Source: Poa pratensis
Taxonomy: Eukaryota > Streptophyta > Magnoliopsida > Poales > Poaceae
NCBI GenBank assembly: GCA_947311845.1
Contig: CAMZMU010000069.1
Span: 13,782,891-13,846,890 of the forward strand
DNA: 64,000 nucleotides
Reading direction: 5' to 3'
The position numbers were made by a program, and so were the translations under genes. Position 1 is the stretch's first letter. Each line of letters starts with the position of its first letter. Below the pieces are notes generated by a model. It was not told the DNA's origin. It saw only the letters and a program-made list of their open reading frames with translations, and searched no databases. Below are positions 24,881 through 35,689 of the stretch, piece by piece.

Positions 24881-26772
24881 GATTTTGGAGCGACACCAAC
24901 ACAACACTCACACCAGCCACCACCTCACGATCCCCTCTCTCCCTCTCCCCGATTCAATCTGGCGCCGCCGACGCCGCCTCCGGCTGCCGCACGTCCCGAC
25001 GACCGCCACCCCCTCCTCCTCCGCCCCCGGCCCCTCCTCCCTTCACCCGGCCCTTCCTCCCCCAGTCGCTCCCGTTCGTCCTCCCACATCGGATCGAGCG
25101 CGTCCACCAAGCCTCGCCGGCGAGAGATGTGCCGCCGCCCAGGAGCTCCGCCGTCGCGGCTGGCTTGCTCGCCGGAGCGCGCGTTCCTCGATGTGCGGCG
25201 CTCCGTCGAGCTTGCCGAACCGCGGCGCGCGCGTGAGCTGGGTTTGCGGTGGCGGTACTACACCAGGACGGCGACGGCGCCGATACGAGCCTCGGAGACC
25301 ATCATCCTCGCGCTGCAGAGAGGGTTCGTCTCCTCGGAGGAGGGGACGGCGTTGTTCGGCGTTTCTCCGGCTGGGCCGTCGATCTCGGTCGCCGCTGCTC
25401 GTCTGCCTCCTCCGCCGGCGTCTTAAGCAGGTCAGAATTTGTAATGCTCTTCTTTAGATTGCAGGTCGCAAAACTAAAATTCTTATTTACCGATTCTAAT
25501 TTTTGTATCCTGTTTCGTTACTTCACATCTAACTGAGCCTTTTGCTTATTGATTCAGGTCTGCCTTGTTACCGATCTGATGGCTGGGTCGGTCGTCCATG
25601 TCACGGAGGAGCTTGCCCCCAAGTCCCACCGCGGCGACCTCGACGCTGCAGTTCAGGAGCTCATCGACATCGATACCGAGAGGTTGGATTCTTTTCCTTA
25701 TCTCACTCGAATTGGTTGCTGCCATGCTATCCTGGGTCGTGGCTTCGTGCCACGGCCGTGTGTGTGAGCCAAGCAGTATTCTTCTTTGGTTCCGTGATCT
25801 GTGATTCATGAATTTTCTGTTTGTAATGATGATGACATCCTTAAGATGTTCATTGTCATCAGTGTATACATTGTATTATCTCCTTCCTACACAACATGAT
25901 TATTTAGTCGACCAACGCTTCCAACACGTATCTTGTAGTTCTGGTTCTATATGTATGATGCTAGTCGGAGGAACAATCTAGCCATCACTTAATTGGTCTT
26001 CTGTTCTATGCTGCATTAGAATATGAAAAAATTGGTGAAGTATCAATAAATGAAACACAACAAATTCTGCAGAAACTTGTCATGGTTCCGCACACAAATG
26101 TAACAAGTAACTGCTCCCTGGTTCTACCATTGAGAGGTATAAATCTCTCACGTCGAGTGTTTTTTAGAATGCGTTCCAAGTCTTAGTTTTGGCACAATAC
26201 CTACTGGATCATACTCAGATGTAGTAGTACTACAGCAACCACAGTCACTGATTTCACCATGTTTTGTTTGGATGCAACCTGGCCCCGTTCTCGTTGATTC
26301 ATAATATTTAAGTAGTAGTACTACAGCAGATTTGTCTATTGTCCTTGTCCATTCTTTTAGATAACAGACTAAGTTATAACCATTCCAATGTTTTTTGTCT
26401 GGCTGTATTTATGTATGTACACTATGCTGCTCATGGTCCTTGGCTGTGTATCTTCTATAGTATTCGTCATTGCTTGCACATTCTAGTTGCTTCACAGCGA
26501 GTTGGGTTTTCTGTAAAGTAAACCTTGTATGTGTGTTGTTGAGCAATGGTTTCCTGGTTGGTATTGCAGGTGACGGAGCCCTGCTTGAGGCGTCCATGTT
26601 GGACCTGCCGACTGCGGTGGCACTGGTGGAAGGTGATGTCTCCCTGATGCAGCAGCAGATAGCGGGAGAAGTGGAGCCTTGGTGGCCAGGAGGAGGATAT
26701 GACATGCCTTGTTTCGACTCTGGCGGTGGTGCTTCCATGTTTTTAGGTCTTGTATTAATAATACTCGTCTGA
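24880..26772 (+). other. Possible transcribed locus, coding status unclear
   Basis: A GC-rich first segment ends at a plausible donor (CTTAAGCAG/GTCAG, 25430/25431). A possible second exon runs 25558-25682 (acceptor GATTCAG, donor GAG/GTTGG) and a third starts at 26570 (acceptor TATTGCAG). The second has a short open frame (MAGSVVHVTEELAPKS...), and the third could encode a Gly- and Asp-rich piece with EGDVSLMQQQIAGEVEPWW. Joining the second to the third at these sites puts a stop at once in the natural frame, so no continuous protein follows. It may be a non-coding transcript, a decayed gene or a wrongly guessed splice pattern. I do not recognise a family. Confidence 0.25.
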
Positions 26773-27257
26773 TCCGAAATAAGTGTCGGGAGCTTTATTG
26801 GAACTTTGTACTAGCGCAGTAGTACTACCGTGACATTAATTCAGACCGGAGGTAGTACTCCCTCTGTTTATTTTTACATTGTGTTCTAACTTTTTCAGTT
26901 TTCCCCCTTTTACTCTGCGTTCTGCAATTTTGGCAATTGAATTCCTAATTTACCCTTTTACCCTTTGTGATTGCCTTGGCCATGTTGCTTGGCATGAACA
27001 AGAGGCGATGTGGCGGCGACAACTTATATATTGTCTCAACGAGTACCGATCGTTGAGCGAAAAAAACAGCAACATCTTAGAAAATCTTAGAAAAGGGGAA
27101 GAAGGGGAGGGGACAGAGAGAGTCAGACCAAAGAAAGAAAAATAATGAGGTCCTCGTAAAGGGAAAAAGGAGGGGAGAGAGTGTGTGACCAAAGAAAAAT
27201 AATGAGAGAGAGTCAGACTAAAGAAAAATAATGGGGTCCTCACCCATGGATGTACAG
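26773..27257. other. Intergenic, purine-rich stretch
   Basis: Holds an isolated CTCCCTCTGTTT Stowaway-like end (about 26859), and a purine-rich stretch with AAAGAAAAATAATGAG repeats (about 27130-27235). No gene is supported. Confidence 0.45.
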
Positions 27258-27449
27258 GATCCATGCCACAAAGCATTTCAGCCGTTGCTTGGTATGCGGG
27301 ACAAAGCATTTAAGGCCGTTGATTGACTCTCACCAACCAAGCAGCAAGCTGGCGATCCATGCCACAAAGCATTTCAGCCGTTGCTTGGTATGCGGGACAA
27401 AGCATTTCAGGCCGTTGATTGACTCTCACCAACCAAGCAGCAAGCGGAA
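27258..27449. repeat. Two-unit tandem repeat, 96-bp period
   Basis: The unit begins GATCCATGCCACAAAGCATT (27258 and 27354) and ends ACCAACCAAGCAGCAAGC. The two units are almost identical, differing at about three positions, so the duplication is recent. It lies just upstream of the TATA box at 27489. Confidence 0.85.
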
Positions 27450-27488
27450 GAGAGAACTGCTCGTACATACCATTTCGAACCTTTCTTC

Positions 27489-27496
27489 TATAAATA
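27489..27496 (+). promoter_or_regulatory. TATA box of a candidate truncated gene
   Basis: TATAAATA lies in the context TTCTTCTATAAATACAAG, a strong plant core-promoter match. It is 179 bp upstream of an ATG (27675) and a consensus splice donor (27691). Confidence 0.55.
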
Positions 27497-27698
27497 CAAG
27501 ACCACCGCAAAGGAGCCGCGTGCGGTAGGCGCGTGACTTGTGACTTTGGACTTTGGCGAGGCGAGCCGAGGCGAGGTGAGACGTAAGCTTCAAGGAGTTG
27601 GCGAGCAAGCTCCGTCGCCGTCCTCGGCTCGATCTCCGTCGGGCCACACACGAGCTAGCTGACCTTCTCCCGGCATGGGCAGGCAATCAGGTAAGCAG
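27497..27698 (+). other. Candidate leader exon with splice donor, cut off by mosaic
   Basis: A GC-rich leader downstream of the TATA box contains ATG at 27675 followed by GGC AGG CAA TCA G and a perfect donor GTAAGC at 27691. Eight bases later, at 27699, the mosaic of EXO5 fragments begins. This looks like the 5' end of a gene whose remainder was replaced. Reading through without splicing stops after about 20 codons. No downstream exon of the original gene can be identified. Confidence 0.4.
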
Positions 27699-27873
27699 CG
27701 TGCCCCCAGCCAGAAGCTGAGGGCTTCTTGGATTTGATCCTTGAACCATTGATCATCATAAGAGAACTGGTATTCTTCCAGCAGGGAATGATCTGCCTGC
27801 AATTCATATCTGCAATTATAAAACAAGAGAATAAGTTTCCATGTTTCATTTGCCAAACATTGGAACAACCTGC
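27699..27873 (-). pseudogene. EXO5 fragment A (from exon 7)
   Basis: Copy of 14580-14763, covering most of EXO5 exon 7 and its 3' acceptor region, in the same genomic orientation as the source. A small indel replaces ATTGGAAGT. The right edge stops at TGC (27873). It lacks the upstream exons and the normal stop, so it cannot encode EXO5. Confidence 0.9.
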
Positions 27874-27901
27874 CACGGAAGCGGAGGATCGATCCTCCAC
27901 G
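27874..27901. other. Junction filler with perfect palindrome
   Basis: Twenty-eight bases separate EXO5 fragments A and B. They contain the 16-bp perfect palindrome GGAGGATCGATCCTCC (27883-27898), flanked by two direct copies of CACGGAAG (27874-27881 and 27898-27905). I see no source for this in the window. It resembles templated filler at a repaired break. Confidence 0.7.
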
Positions 27902-28012
27902 GAAGAAATCCTCTGCTGGGAATTTTTCAGCAATCAAACTATCCCATAGGTACTTATAACACATCAGCTGAAGCCTGTCACAAATATTACCATATATCAA
28001 ACAACTTTCACA
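27902..28012 (-). pseudogene. EXO5 fragment B (from exon 5 and intron)
   Basis: Copy of 15211-15321, with one visible mismatch, including part of EXO5 exon 5 and its acceptor. It joins fragment C at the shared triplet ACA. Confidence 0.9.
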
Positions 28013-28080
28013 TACAACATGAATGTAATTCACTTGCCAAGTAGCAACTTTTGCGCTACAACACTGCATATGGTGCAAAA
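28013..28080. other. Fragment C, from downstream of EXO5
   Basis: Copy of 14241-14308, the region just 3' of the EXO5 stop, with one mismatch. It lies out of order relative to fragments A, B and D. The joint to fragment D shares AAAT. Confidence 0.9.
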
Positions 28081-28236
28081 TCTAAACTTCACTTATTATT
28101 TGCCAATGCCAGAACATGACATGATTTACTAGTCTCACTGCTTTTAATGGTTGGTAAAGGAATTATAAAGGGAAAACCTTCCATTTCTTTTCTGTGCTTC
28201 TGAGGGAATTGTTGCTTTGAAACGTGTCTTTGTATC
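28081..28236 (-). pseudogene. EXO5 fragment D (from exon 4 and intron)
   Basis: Copy of 15843-15998 with no difference noticed by eye. It covers the 3' half of EXO5 exon 4, its donor and part of the next intron, in source orientation. It ends at TGTATC, where NFD4a sequence begins. Confidence 0.9.
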
Positions 28237-28462
28237 ATTTCGTCTGCCTTCTTCCTCTGGATCAAGCCTTGCTACTCTAGAAGATGATGATGCCTCAGAT
28301 ATCGACATTCTCTTGGCGGAGGGTGAAGGGGCAGTAAAGCAGACGAGAAGAAGACCAAAAAGGGGAGAGGACTTCAGATTCCGTGAAGCACTGCTGAAGG
28401 CAGATTTCTGGCTTCTCTTTGCAGTATATTTTATCGGCGTTGGATCTGGAGTAACCGTTCTT
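28236..28462 (+). pseudogene. NFD4a exon 2 fragment E
   Basis: Copy of about 11968-12194 in NFD4a exon 2. It encodes the cytoplasmic loop (SLATLEDDDASDIDILL) and the start of the next membrane helix (FWLLFAVYFIGVGSG). The reading frame stays open across the fragment and on into the following pieces until 28582, giving up to 121 codons without an in-frame upstream ATG. It has a few mismatches near its left edge and one in the body (GATATCGAC for GATATTGAC). Confidence 0.9.
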
Positions 28463-28491
28463 GAAATTGATAGTGTTGTACCAACAATTAT
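28461..28491. other. Short template-switch patches F1 and F2
   Basis: TTGAAATTGAT matches 18133-18143, and the overlapping piece GATAGTGTTGTACCAACAAT (28469 onward) matches 18048-18070. The colinear block then starts at 28489 (matching 18014), sharing TAT. Two very short patches come from the same neighbourhood as the following block. Confidence 0.75.
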
Positions 28492-29146
28492 ATTTCCACA
28501 AGTCTATCTATATAGTATGCATGATAGTGTTGTACCAACAATTATAAAATATACCACAAAAAAGTATATAATAACATGTTAAAAGCAACCAAATGTGTGT
28601 ATGTTTTTGAAATTGATTATGCACCTCCCTATGTAGTTGACACGGTAATATCTTTCAGGCGGTGGCGGTTAGGGTTGGCATGGATGTGCGCGATGAGGCC
28701 CCTTCATCAGCCATCAGATTCGAGCTTGGCGGGCCTCTAATGATGATCGATAGTTCTCCATTTCTGTAGCCGGGTGGCTGGGTGTGGTGTCTGCCAGTGA
28801 AAACCTAGCTCCGACTTTTCATAGCCAACAATGATGGTGTCGCCCGATGACGCTCCCTTCTTAAAGGCATCGTTGTGTAGCCTAGTGCATCTCATAGCCT
28901 CGTGGACATTGCTCTCCATGTGAAATCCTCATGTTTGGTTATGCTGGATAAGGCAAATGGTGGCGGCTGTTGATGTTCTATCCCTGGAGGGGTTGTTTCA
29001 AAGAATTTGGCAAGCGGAGAAGCTTGAAATGTGTTGTTGTGAGGATTGTTTGTTGGGTTAGAGGCCGTTGGTGGAGGTGGTTTCCATTGTTCTTTTGGTT
29101 TTTAGAGAGGTCTTGGTCATCTCCTTCCCTATAGTATGGACATGGC

Positions 29147-29308
29147 CAGGGCCGGATCCAACATGTAGTCAATGGATGCATTTGCCCCCACTCAATTTCT
29201 ATTGATCACCTTGTAATATGTCAAGCAAAAGATTCATTTGCCCCCAGATAGTTACACCGCTTAACACATTTTTGCCCCCTCTATGATTTTATCCTCGGGC
29301 CGCCCTTG
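29147..29308. mobile_element. hAT-type MITE, 162 bp
   Basis: Same element and same 8-bp target duplication GACATGGC (29139-29146 and 29309-29316) as at 18672-18830. It was carried along by the block duplication, not by a separate insertion. Confidence 0.85.
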
Positions 29309-29853
29309 GACATGGCTCTGACCCTGGTGGTTGTGGTGGAGGCTCCCTTTGCCAATGTGGTGTTTTTTTCCAATAGTGCTCCTAGGCTTTGTTGATTTTT
29401 TATAGTTAGGTTTCGTGTTTTTTTTTTCTTGAATAAACCGTGATTTGTATAGTTGAATCAGGTCTATTCTATTCTATGTATACGAGTTATAGTTATCCTC
29501 ATCGAAAAAATGTATACGAGTTATAGTTGGTGCCTTCTTCAAGAATTAAAAGTTACATGTCCTAACTGTTAGTTATATGACTTACAGTATTTTGAATCCT
29601 GACTTGAAAAATCAAGATAGGGCTCAAACAAATGGATGGCCCAATGGATGCACGGTTCTTAGTGACTCACGTGTACCCACTCAGAAAAGACTGCCAGTAC
29701 CGTTGTTCCACACAGTCAGAAGAAAAAATATCATCACTGATGAGAGGACAACGGAAAATTGCTCAGATCTAAAACCCTCCCTTTTGGCACCACCCCAGCT
29801 TGTTTCGTTCAGGTTTGCATGTGAACCTGGATGTACTACTCACCTTTGTCAAT

Positions 29854-30182
29854 GGGTGTTTTGTCCTTGACAGTTGCATTCACTCCTTGAAACTGTATTC
29901 AACTGTTCACATCTCGTACCCGTACAAGTAGCACCGCCGGATGCCACAGGCACAGACATGGTTTGATGACGGGAACTTGAAAGTCGAGGTAGTGTTAAGC
30001 AGTGGGCACTGCATGATGCATCCATGGCCGCGAGTGGGTACTGCACTCCACTCCACCACTGAGATTACCTGCTGCATTGCACTCCACGGCAGTAAAGTTT
30101 GAGAAAATGTCATCGTATATCCGACGCCATCAGAGATGCAAGAATTAACAGTGGTAAAAACACACAAGCTCTCGTTGCCATT
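29854..30182. other. Segment present only in the right block copy
   Basis: The left copy has only ACTAG at this point. The segment has no terminal inverted repeats or target duplication, which favours deletion from the left copy over insertion here. No gene was found in it. Confidence 0.6.
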
Positions 30183-30336
30183 TCACACGAAACAAATTAT
30201 ACACAGTAACAGACGTACTAAGCAGCAGGCACTGGCGAGTGGTTAGTAGTGTAGCGGTGACCACTGAGCCACACACTGGCCAGTGCACCATGGTCCATAT
30301 GGATGTGTCTTTTCCTGACGCACGCATGCGGCTCGC

Positions 30337-31014
30337 CTAAGTGGGATTCAGATTCTGGAACAAGGACTCCCATGGCGCCTCTGGATCCTCGTCCATCTCG
30401 TCGTCCTCCTCCTCGTCATCGTCGGCGTCGTAGTCGCTGCTCGTCTCCCTGCTAGAAAAGCACCCTGTCGGAATCGCCGTGGCCCTGCGAGTCGTCGGCG
30501 CCACGCCGTCCTTCATCTCCTTCCCGCTGGTGTTCGCGAGCATCAGCATGGGCTTGCCCACGCGCGTCAGGAAGGCCGCCAGCTTCCTCCTCGTCGCTCC
30601 CGGACCATCCACGGCCGTCGGCGCGCCCTTCAGCCGCGGCGGCCCTGCCGCAGGACGCTGTTGGCAGAGCGCTAGCGGGCGCGGCGCGACGGCCGCGCGC
30701 CTGTCTCGGCGCGCCACCGCCGAGCGGAGGCACTCGGTCACGGAACGGACGGACCGGTGCGTGGCCGCGGCGAGCAGCCTGCTGGCGCGCCACGGCAGGA
30801 CGGCGATGGAGGAGGCGGAGGATTCTTTCCTGGCGAGCTTGAGGATCTCGAGACGGTGCTTGGCGACGGCGACGCCCATGGTGGCGAGGAATGCGTGGTC
30901 GAGATGCCGGAGGTCGGCGGCGCCGAGCTCGTTGCGCTCGAAGAGGACCGCGTACTCGGCGGCCAGGTCCTCGCCGAGCCCCGCCCTGCTTAGCCACGCG
31001 TACCAGTCGTCCAT
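30337..31014 (-). CDS. SAM-domain protein, intact copy
   Basis: A single open frame of 225 residues, ATG at 31014 and TAG at 30337-30339. Residues 1-65 form a sterile alpha motif domain: MDDWYAWLSRAGLGEDL at the start and MGVAVAKHRLEILKLARK at the end, the wording typical of plant SAM proteins. SAM domains mediate protein-protein or RNA contacts; the role of this subfamily is not known to me. The middle (about residues 66-135) is basic and Ala/Arg-rich, and the C-terminus is acidic (DYDADDDEEEDDEMDEDPE). The gene is intronless and GC-rich, as are many grass genes. A broken paralogue lies at 19566-19972. The upstream region on this strand (31015-31340) is GC-rich without a clear TATA box. Confidence 0.85.
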   Translation of the reverse strand: MDDWYAWLSRAGLGEDLAAEYAVLFERNELGAADLRHLDHAFLATMGVAVAKHRLEILKLARKESSASSIAVLPWRASRLLAAATHRSVRSVTECLRSAVARRDRRAAVAPRPLALCQQRPAAGPPRLKGAPTAVDGPGATRRKLAAFLTRVGKPMLMLANTSGKEMKDGVAPTTRRATAIPTGCFSSRETSSDYDADDDEEEDDEMDEDPEAPWESLFQNLNPT

Positions 31015-31443
31015 CGGTCCCTCACTAGCTCAGAGCTCAGGGGCAGGAATGGTGTGTGGTGGCGGTAGCACGCGCGCGCGAGCGGCGTGAGGTTTAGTAG
31101 TGTGCTTTGGTGCGAGCGACGTAGGTACGTAGGTGCGTCCTCGTGATGTGAGCATGATTGGGGAGGAGGTTGGTGGATGGTTGGAGGGGAGCGAGCGTGA
31201 GGGGTGGATCCATGGATGGGTGGTGGTGGGCCGCCAAACCAGCCGAGGAAGACACCAAGGAGTAGGAAGTAGCCGGAGATGCATGGCTAAGCTGGTTTGG
31301 AATGTAGCCGGCAACAGTGTGAAAGAACAACACAGATACACAGTGAATAATCTCGTGAATATCTGGCTAATTAAAGATAGCTACATCCGTAAAACAAGAT
31401 TAAAGTGTTAGAGTAAAACGAGATGTAAAGAAGAGAGTGGATT

Positions 31444-31698
31444 ATATGCCATCTGTGCTTTTGCAACCATCAAAGACGAGGGCAGGAACTGGATCCTTGC
31501 AGACGCGAAGAAACTGGCAGAGTTGATTGCTTCTTGAAGAATGACGATCTTTTTTCTGAGAGTGGACGAAATAGGCTGATCTGGGTGTTCTTTCTGTTTT
31601 TACCATTTTTAGTCTTTTTCCTTGCCTCGGCCATGTCGTGTTTGCTTCTTCTATATTAATATAAAAGGCAAAACTTTTGCCTTCGTTTCAAAAAAAAT
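31444..31698 (+). mobile_element. 5'-truncated LINE
   Basis: A 255-bp insertion ends in ATATAAAAGGCAAAACTTTT, then GCCTTCGTTTC and a poly-A tail, a 3' end I associate with grass LINEs. It is flanked by a perfect 13-bp target duplication AAGAGAGTGGATT (31431-31443 and 31699-31711). The remaining piece encodes only a short fragment; 5' truncation is usual for target-primed reverse transcription. Confidence 0.85.
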
Positions 31699-31719
31699 AA
31701 GAGAGTGGATTTTTGGAAC

Positions 31720-32096
31720 CCAGACTATATGGAGCCCTTTTTCTAAAATTTGAATTCGACATTTTTAAGATTCCAAAAATCGCGAAAAAATTCCCGGATG
31801 TAGATATTGTTGAGATCTACAGTCATGCAAAATTTCAGCTCCAAATGTGTTGTATTTTGGGCTGTAAAAAAATATAAACGGGGAAATTTCAAAATTTTGA
31901 AATTGTGTATTCTTCACCATCCAGATCCACCCGTTTGCCTTTTTTGTGCAGCTCAAAATATAACGAATTTGAAGTTAAAAATTTGCACGATTGTAGATAT
32001 CGATAATATCTACATCCAGGAATCTGTTCGCGACTTTTGGAACCTTAAAAATGTCAATTTGGAAATTTCGAAAAAAGGGCTCCATGTAGCCCGAGC
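31720..32096. mobile_element. Foldback (long inverted-repeat) element
   Basis: The outer arms pair (ATGGAGCCCTTTTTC at the left, AAAAAAGGGCTCCATG at the right). The inner arms also pair (GATGTAGATATTG with GATAATATCTACATC). The arms are roughly 150 bp with many mismatches around a short centre. No clear target duplication was identified and it is non-coding. Confidence 0.65.
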
Positions 32097-33548
32097 TCCA
32101 TTTTAGGTTTTCGATGTAAAGACGCGATTCGTAACTTTTGTTCTTATTGATCGAATTGTTGGTTATTTATACAAGAGAATGGGGCGCATACAGAGAGTCG
32201 TCTGTTTACAGAAGGCGCATGTTCTACGCTTGGGGATACTAATAACTACTCCTAATAAGCTCCTCTTGTATAAAGCAACTTCTTGCATGTGTTGGATTCT
32301 TTGTAAAGTATGATCTTGTTCAAAAGCGTATAAATCTTGAATAACTCCTGCAAGAACTCCGTCGAAACCATGAGAAGAGTAGTGTATATGGTATGTCGCT
32401 AAACCTCTTTTAAACCCACTGGGAAACATTGATAACTTATATGAGAAAATCCCGAAAGGAAAGCCCATAAACGAGTTTAGAGAACAATAAATTTGTCTTG
32501 TATATGATTTTTTAAGTTGATAATGTCTCTGAAAAAAAACCTATGAGAAAAATGTGAGGAGAATTGTAATTGATATGTTGTTAAAACTCGTTAAAACCCA
32601 ATGGAAAAATAAGAACAAAATGATACAACATATAATGGTAATTATCGCTTTAATAACTTCTACGAGAAAACTCGAAAGATAAAACTCATTGGTAAATTTG
32701 GAGGACAATTAATATGCCTTGTGTACATCCATTAAAAAAACCTGGCGGGGAAAATAGGGGGTATGGTATGACATATTTTTATGGTATTCTTGTGTTGATA
32801 TTACCCCGTTAAAAATCTTGATGAGAATATTGAGTAAACTCATGAAGGAAAAAACAGTGTAATATAATGTTTGAATATGTTATAGGCCAGGAAGAGATCC
32901 CCGTGATTCTTGTAATTTAGGAGCGATATGCTTAGTGATATTACTTTCTATAACCTGTTTGCATTTGAGCAACACAAGTATTATTATCTTTATAGATAAT
33001 ACTTGTTGATTCAATATAACCAACACCACACGAATATAGTATGTGGTTTATCATTCTGTGAAGCCACATATATCGATATGAAGTCTATATTTTGGAATGA
33101 TTGGTGGATGTAGCCATCCAAGTCTGCTTGAAAGACATCAATGGAATGGCAAGCCCACCATTTAGATGCATGAAGTCTATTTGTGATATTGTGTTACGAA
33201 GACTGGATATGTTGGCAATATAGCTTATCCGATTATACTGTAGCTCAAATTTGTCTGAAATTAACGAACATTTCAATATATTTGGTACATTGGAGATATC
33301 GAAAGATAATTTTGTTTATGTACAGTAGTATTAGATCCAATAGCATCTCTTCTACATATTCCATGCTATGAATGGATCATTGCGTACATCTGGAGATTGA
33401 ACAACCATTGAAATTTAGATGGATATGACTTGTCCATATCCAATTTCACCAATAATTTTTTGATATAGATAATCTGGTGTACCCTATTTTGTAGAGTGAA
33501 GGTGCTTGAACTGTAACTAAAACAAAATTTCAGTCTGCGAGGAAAAAA
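32097..33548. other. AT-rich intergenic, unclassified repeats
   Basis: Phrases like ATGAGAAAATCCCGAAAGG, TACGAGAAAACTCGAAAG and AAACTCATTGG recur loosely between 32430 and 32850, suggesting an old degenerate repeat or retroelement remnant. No gene was seen. Confidence 0.4.
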
Positions 33549-34368
33549 TGTTTGCACAGTAGTACAAAATTGTTCACGAGAACAAAAAAGTACTCATATT
33601 AAGAGAAAAAAAATCCGCACATTAAAAAAATGTTCGAGAGACAAAAAAAACTTTATACTACTAAAATAAAATTTCGGCGATCCAAAATTATATCTCACAA
33701 GGTTGAAATCATAGTCACTTACTAAAAACATATTTCAATGATTTTACAAACAAAGAAAAAACCACTGGTCAAGATATCTTCCGATATTCCGATAAATGGC
33801 CAATTTATCACTTCTCAGTGTCTGACCCATAAGATAAGTCGGCCGATAAATTCGTCGATATGCTGATAAATCAGCCGATATGCCGATAAATCGGTCGATT
33901 TACCACTTATCTTGAGTCGGTCGATAAGCTCCTGATGAGCAATATCCCCAACATTGGAAAAAAACATAAGAGAATAAAAGGAAAATAAAATAGAAAATAA
34001 TGAAAAAGGAAAAAGGAAAAAGAGAGAAAAAAAGTAAAAGAAAACAGAAAACAGAAGGAGAAAAAGAGCGTCGGCTTCGTAGCTGAAGCTGCAAGGTGTC
34101 AAAAAGGAAACACCCTAGCTGAGGCTGAGGCGGCTTGCTGCGTTTGGTAGCTGCCCTCCTCGCCACCACAGCCCATCGTTGGTACTGTCGGTAACACTTT
34201 CCATGTTGTGCACTGGGCTCTCAGCCGATCGATAGTCATGAACTGATCGATCGATCACCTGACAGAGTACGTTCCTAAAGGAAAACATGACAGAGTACGT
34301 GCACTGAACGGATCGTATTCCGATCCCGACTGAAGCATATGCAAAGCTCACGGCTATGCGATCGCGCC

Positions 34369-34966
<598 letters not shown>

Positions 34967-35689
34967 AGTTGGGTTCTCAGTTGTGGACGTACTATGCAAT
35001 GTACTGTTATGTTGCCTGTTTTTGCATGTAGCGTTACTCGTATCGACTAGCAGTAACAATTGCGGAAATTCACTTTGGCACCCGGGTGCATATGCACCCG
35101 GTATTTGAAAAACATATTTCAAAATGTCAAAAAAAATTGAACTAAAATTTCACGGATACATATTATATGTGTTCACAAATTCGTTTCACCAAAAACCGAT
35201 ATATTTTGTCCTGTGTAAAAAAGAATGGAAACGACTATGTGTAAGGCGCCTTATATTTGGCATAACCGTAAGGCATTAGGATAATTTTTGTTAATCACCG
35301 AACTCATGCATGCATGCTCATGCATGCAGGCCAAAACGCACGGGATTGAGAGATAGAATAGCACTGCTTTGCATGCATGCACAAAAATCCAAAAAAGCTG
35401 TTGTCATCCCGCATTAAATGCGAAACTCGAAAATTTAAAAAGTTTTTTAGCCCAAACCTTTTATCCGATTTAAGATCCGTTTTCACCGTTGGACTAGTCA
35501 CGACGAGATCTTCAAAACTAGATCCCATGTCGATATGTTTCGAAGAAATTTTTTTTGGCACAAAAGTTACCACCCCCGTAACATATAAGTTACCAAGGCT
35601 TGAATACATAAGTTACCCACCATATTAGCGATTAGTTTTTGGGTTGAAATAGAACCATTTTTATTGTTATTTTTGATTTTTACGAGTTT

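Larger units (their letters stand above)
28489..31076. repeat. Duplicated block, right copy
   Basis: Colinear with 18014-20034 but longer, keeping segments lost from the left copy. It contains the hAT MITE (29147-29308), a 329-bp segment absent on the left (29854-30182) and the intact SAM-domain gene. The right breakpoint follows CACGCGCG; beyond it the two loci differ. Confidence 0.9.

Noticed and set aside
27699..28491. Mosaic explained as a Helitron or Pack-type transposon capture
   Set aside because: I saw no TC...CTRR ends with a hairpin and no terminal inverted repeats or target duplication around it, and its right edge runs directly into the duplicated block. Not fully excluded.
31030..31341. 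Possible first exon upstream of the SAM gene
   Set aside because: The minus-strand frame has no similarity or splice support; the SAM gene is complete with its own ATG at 31014.
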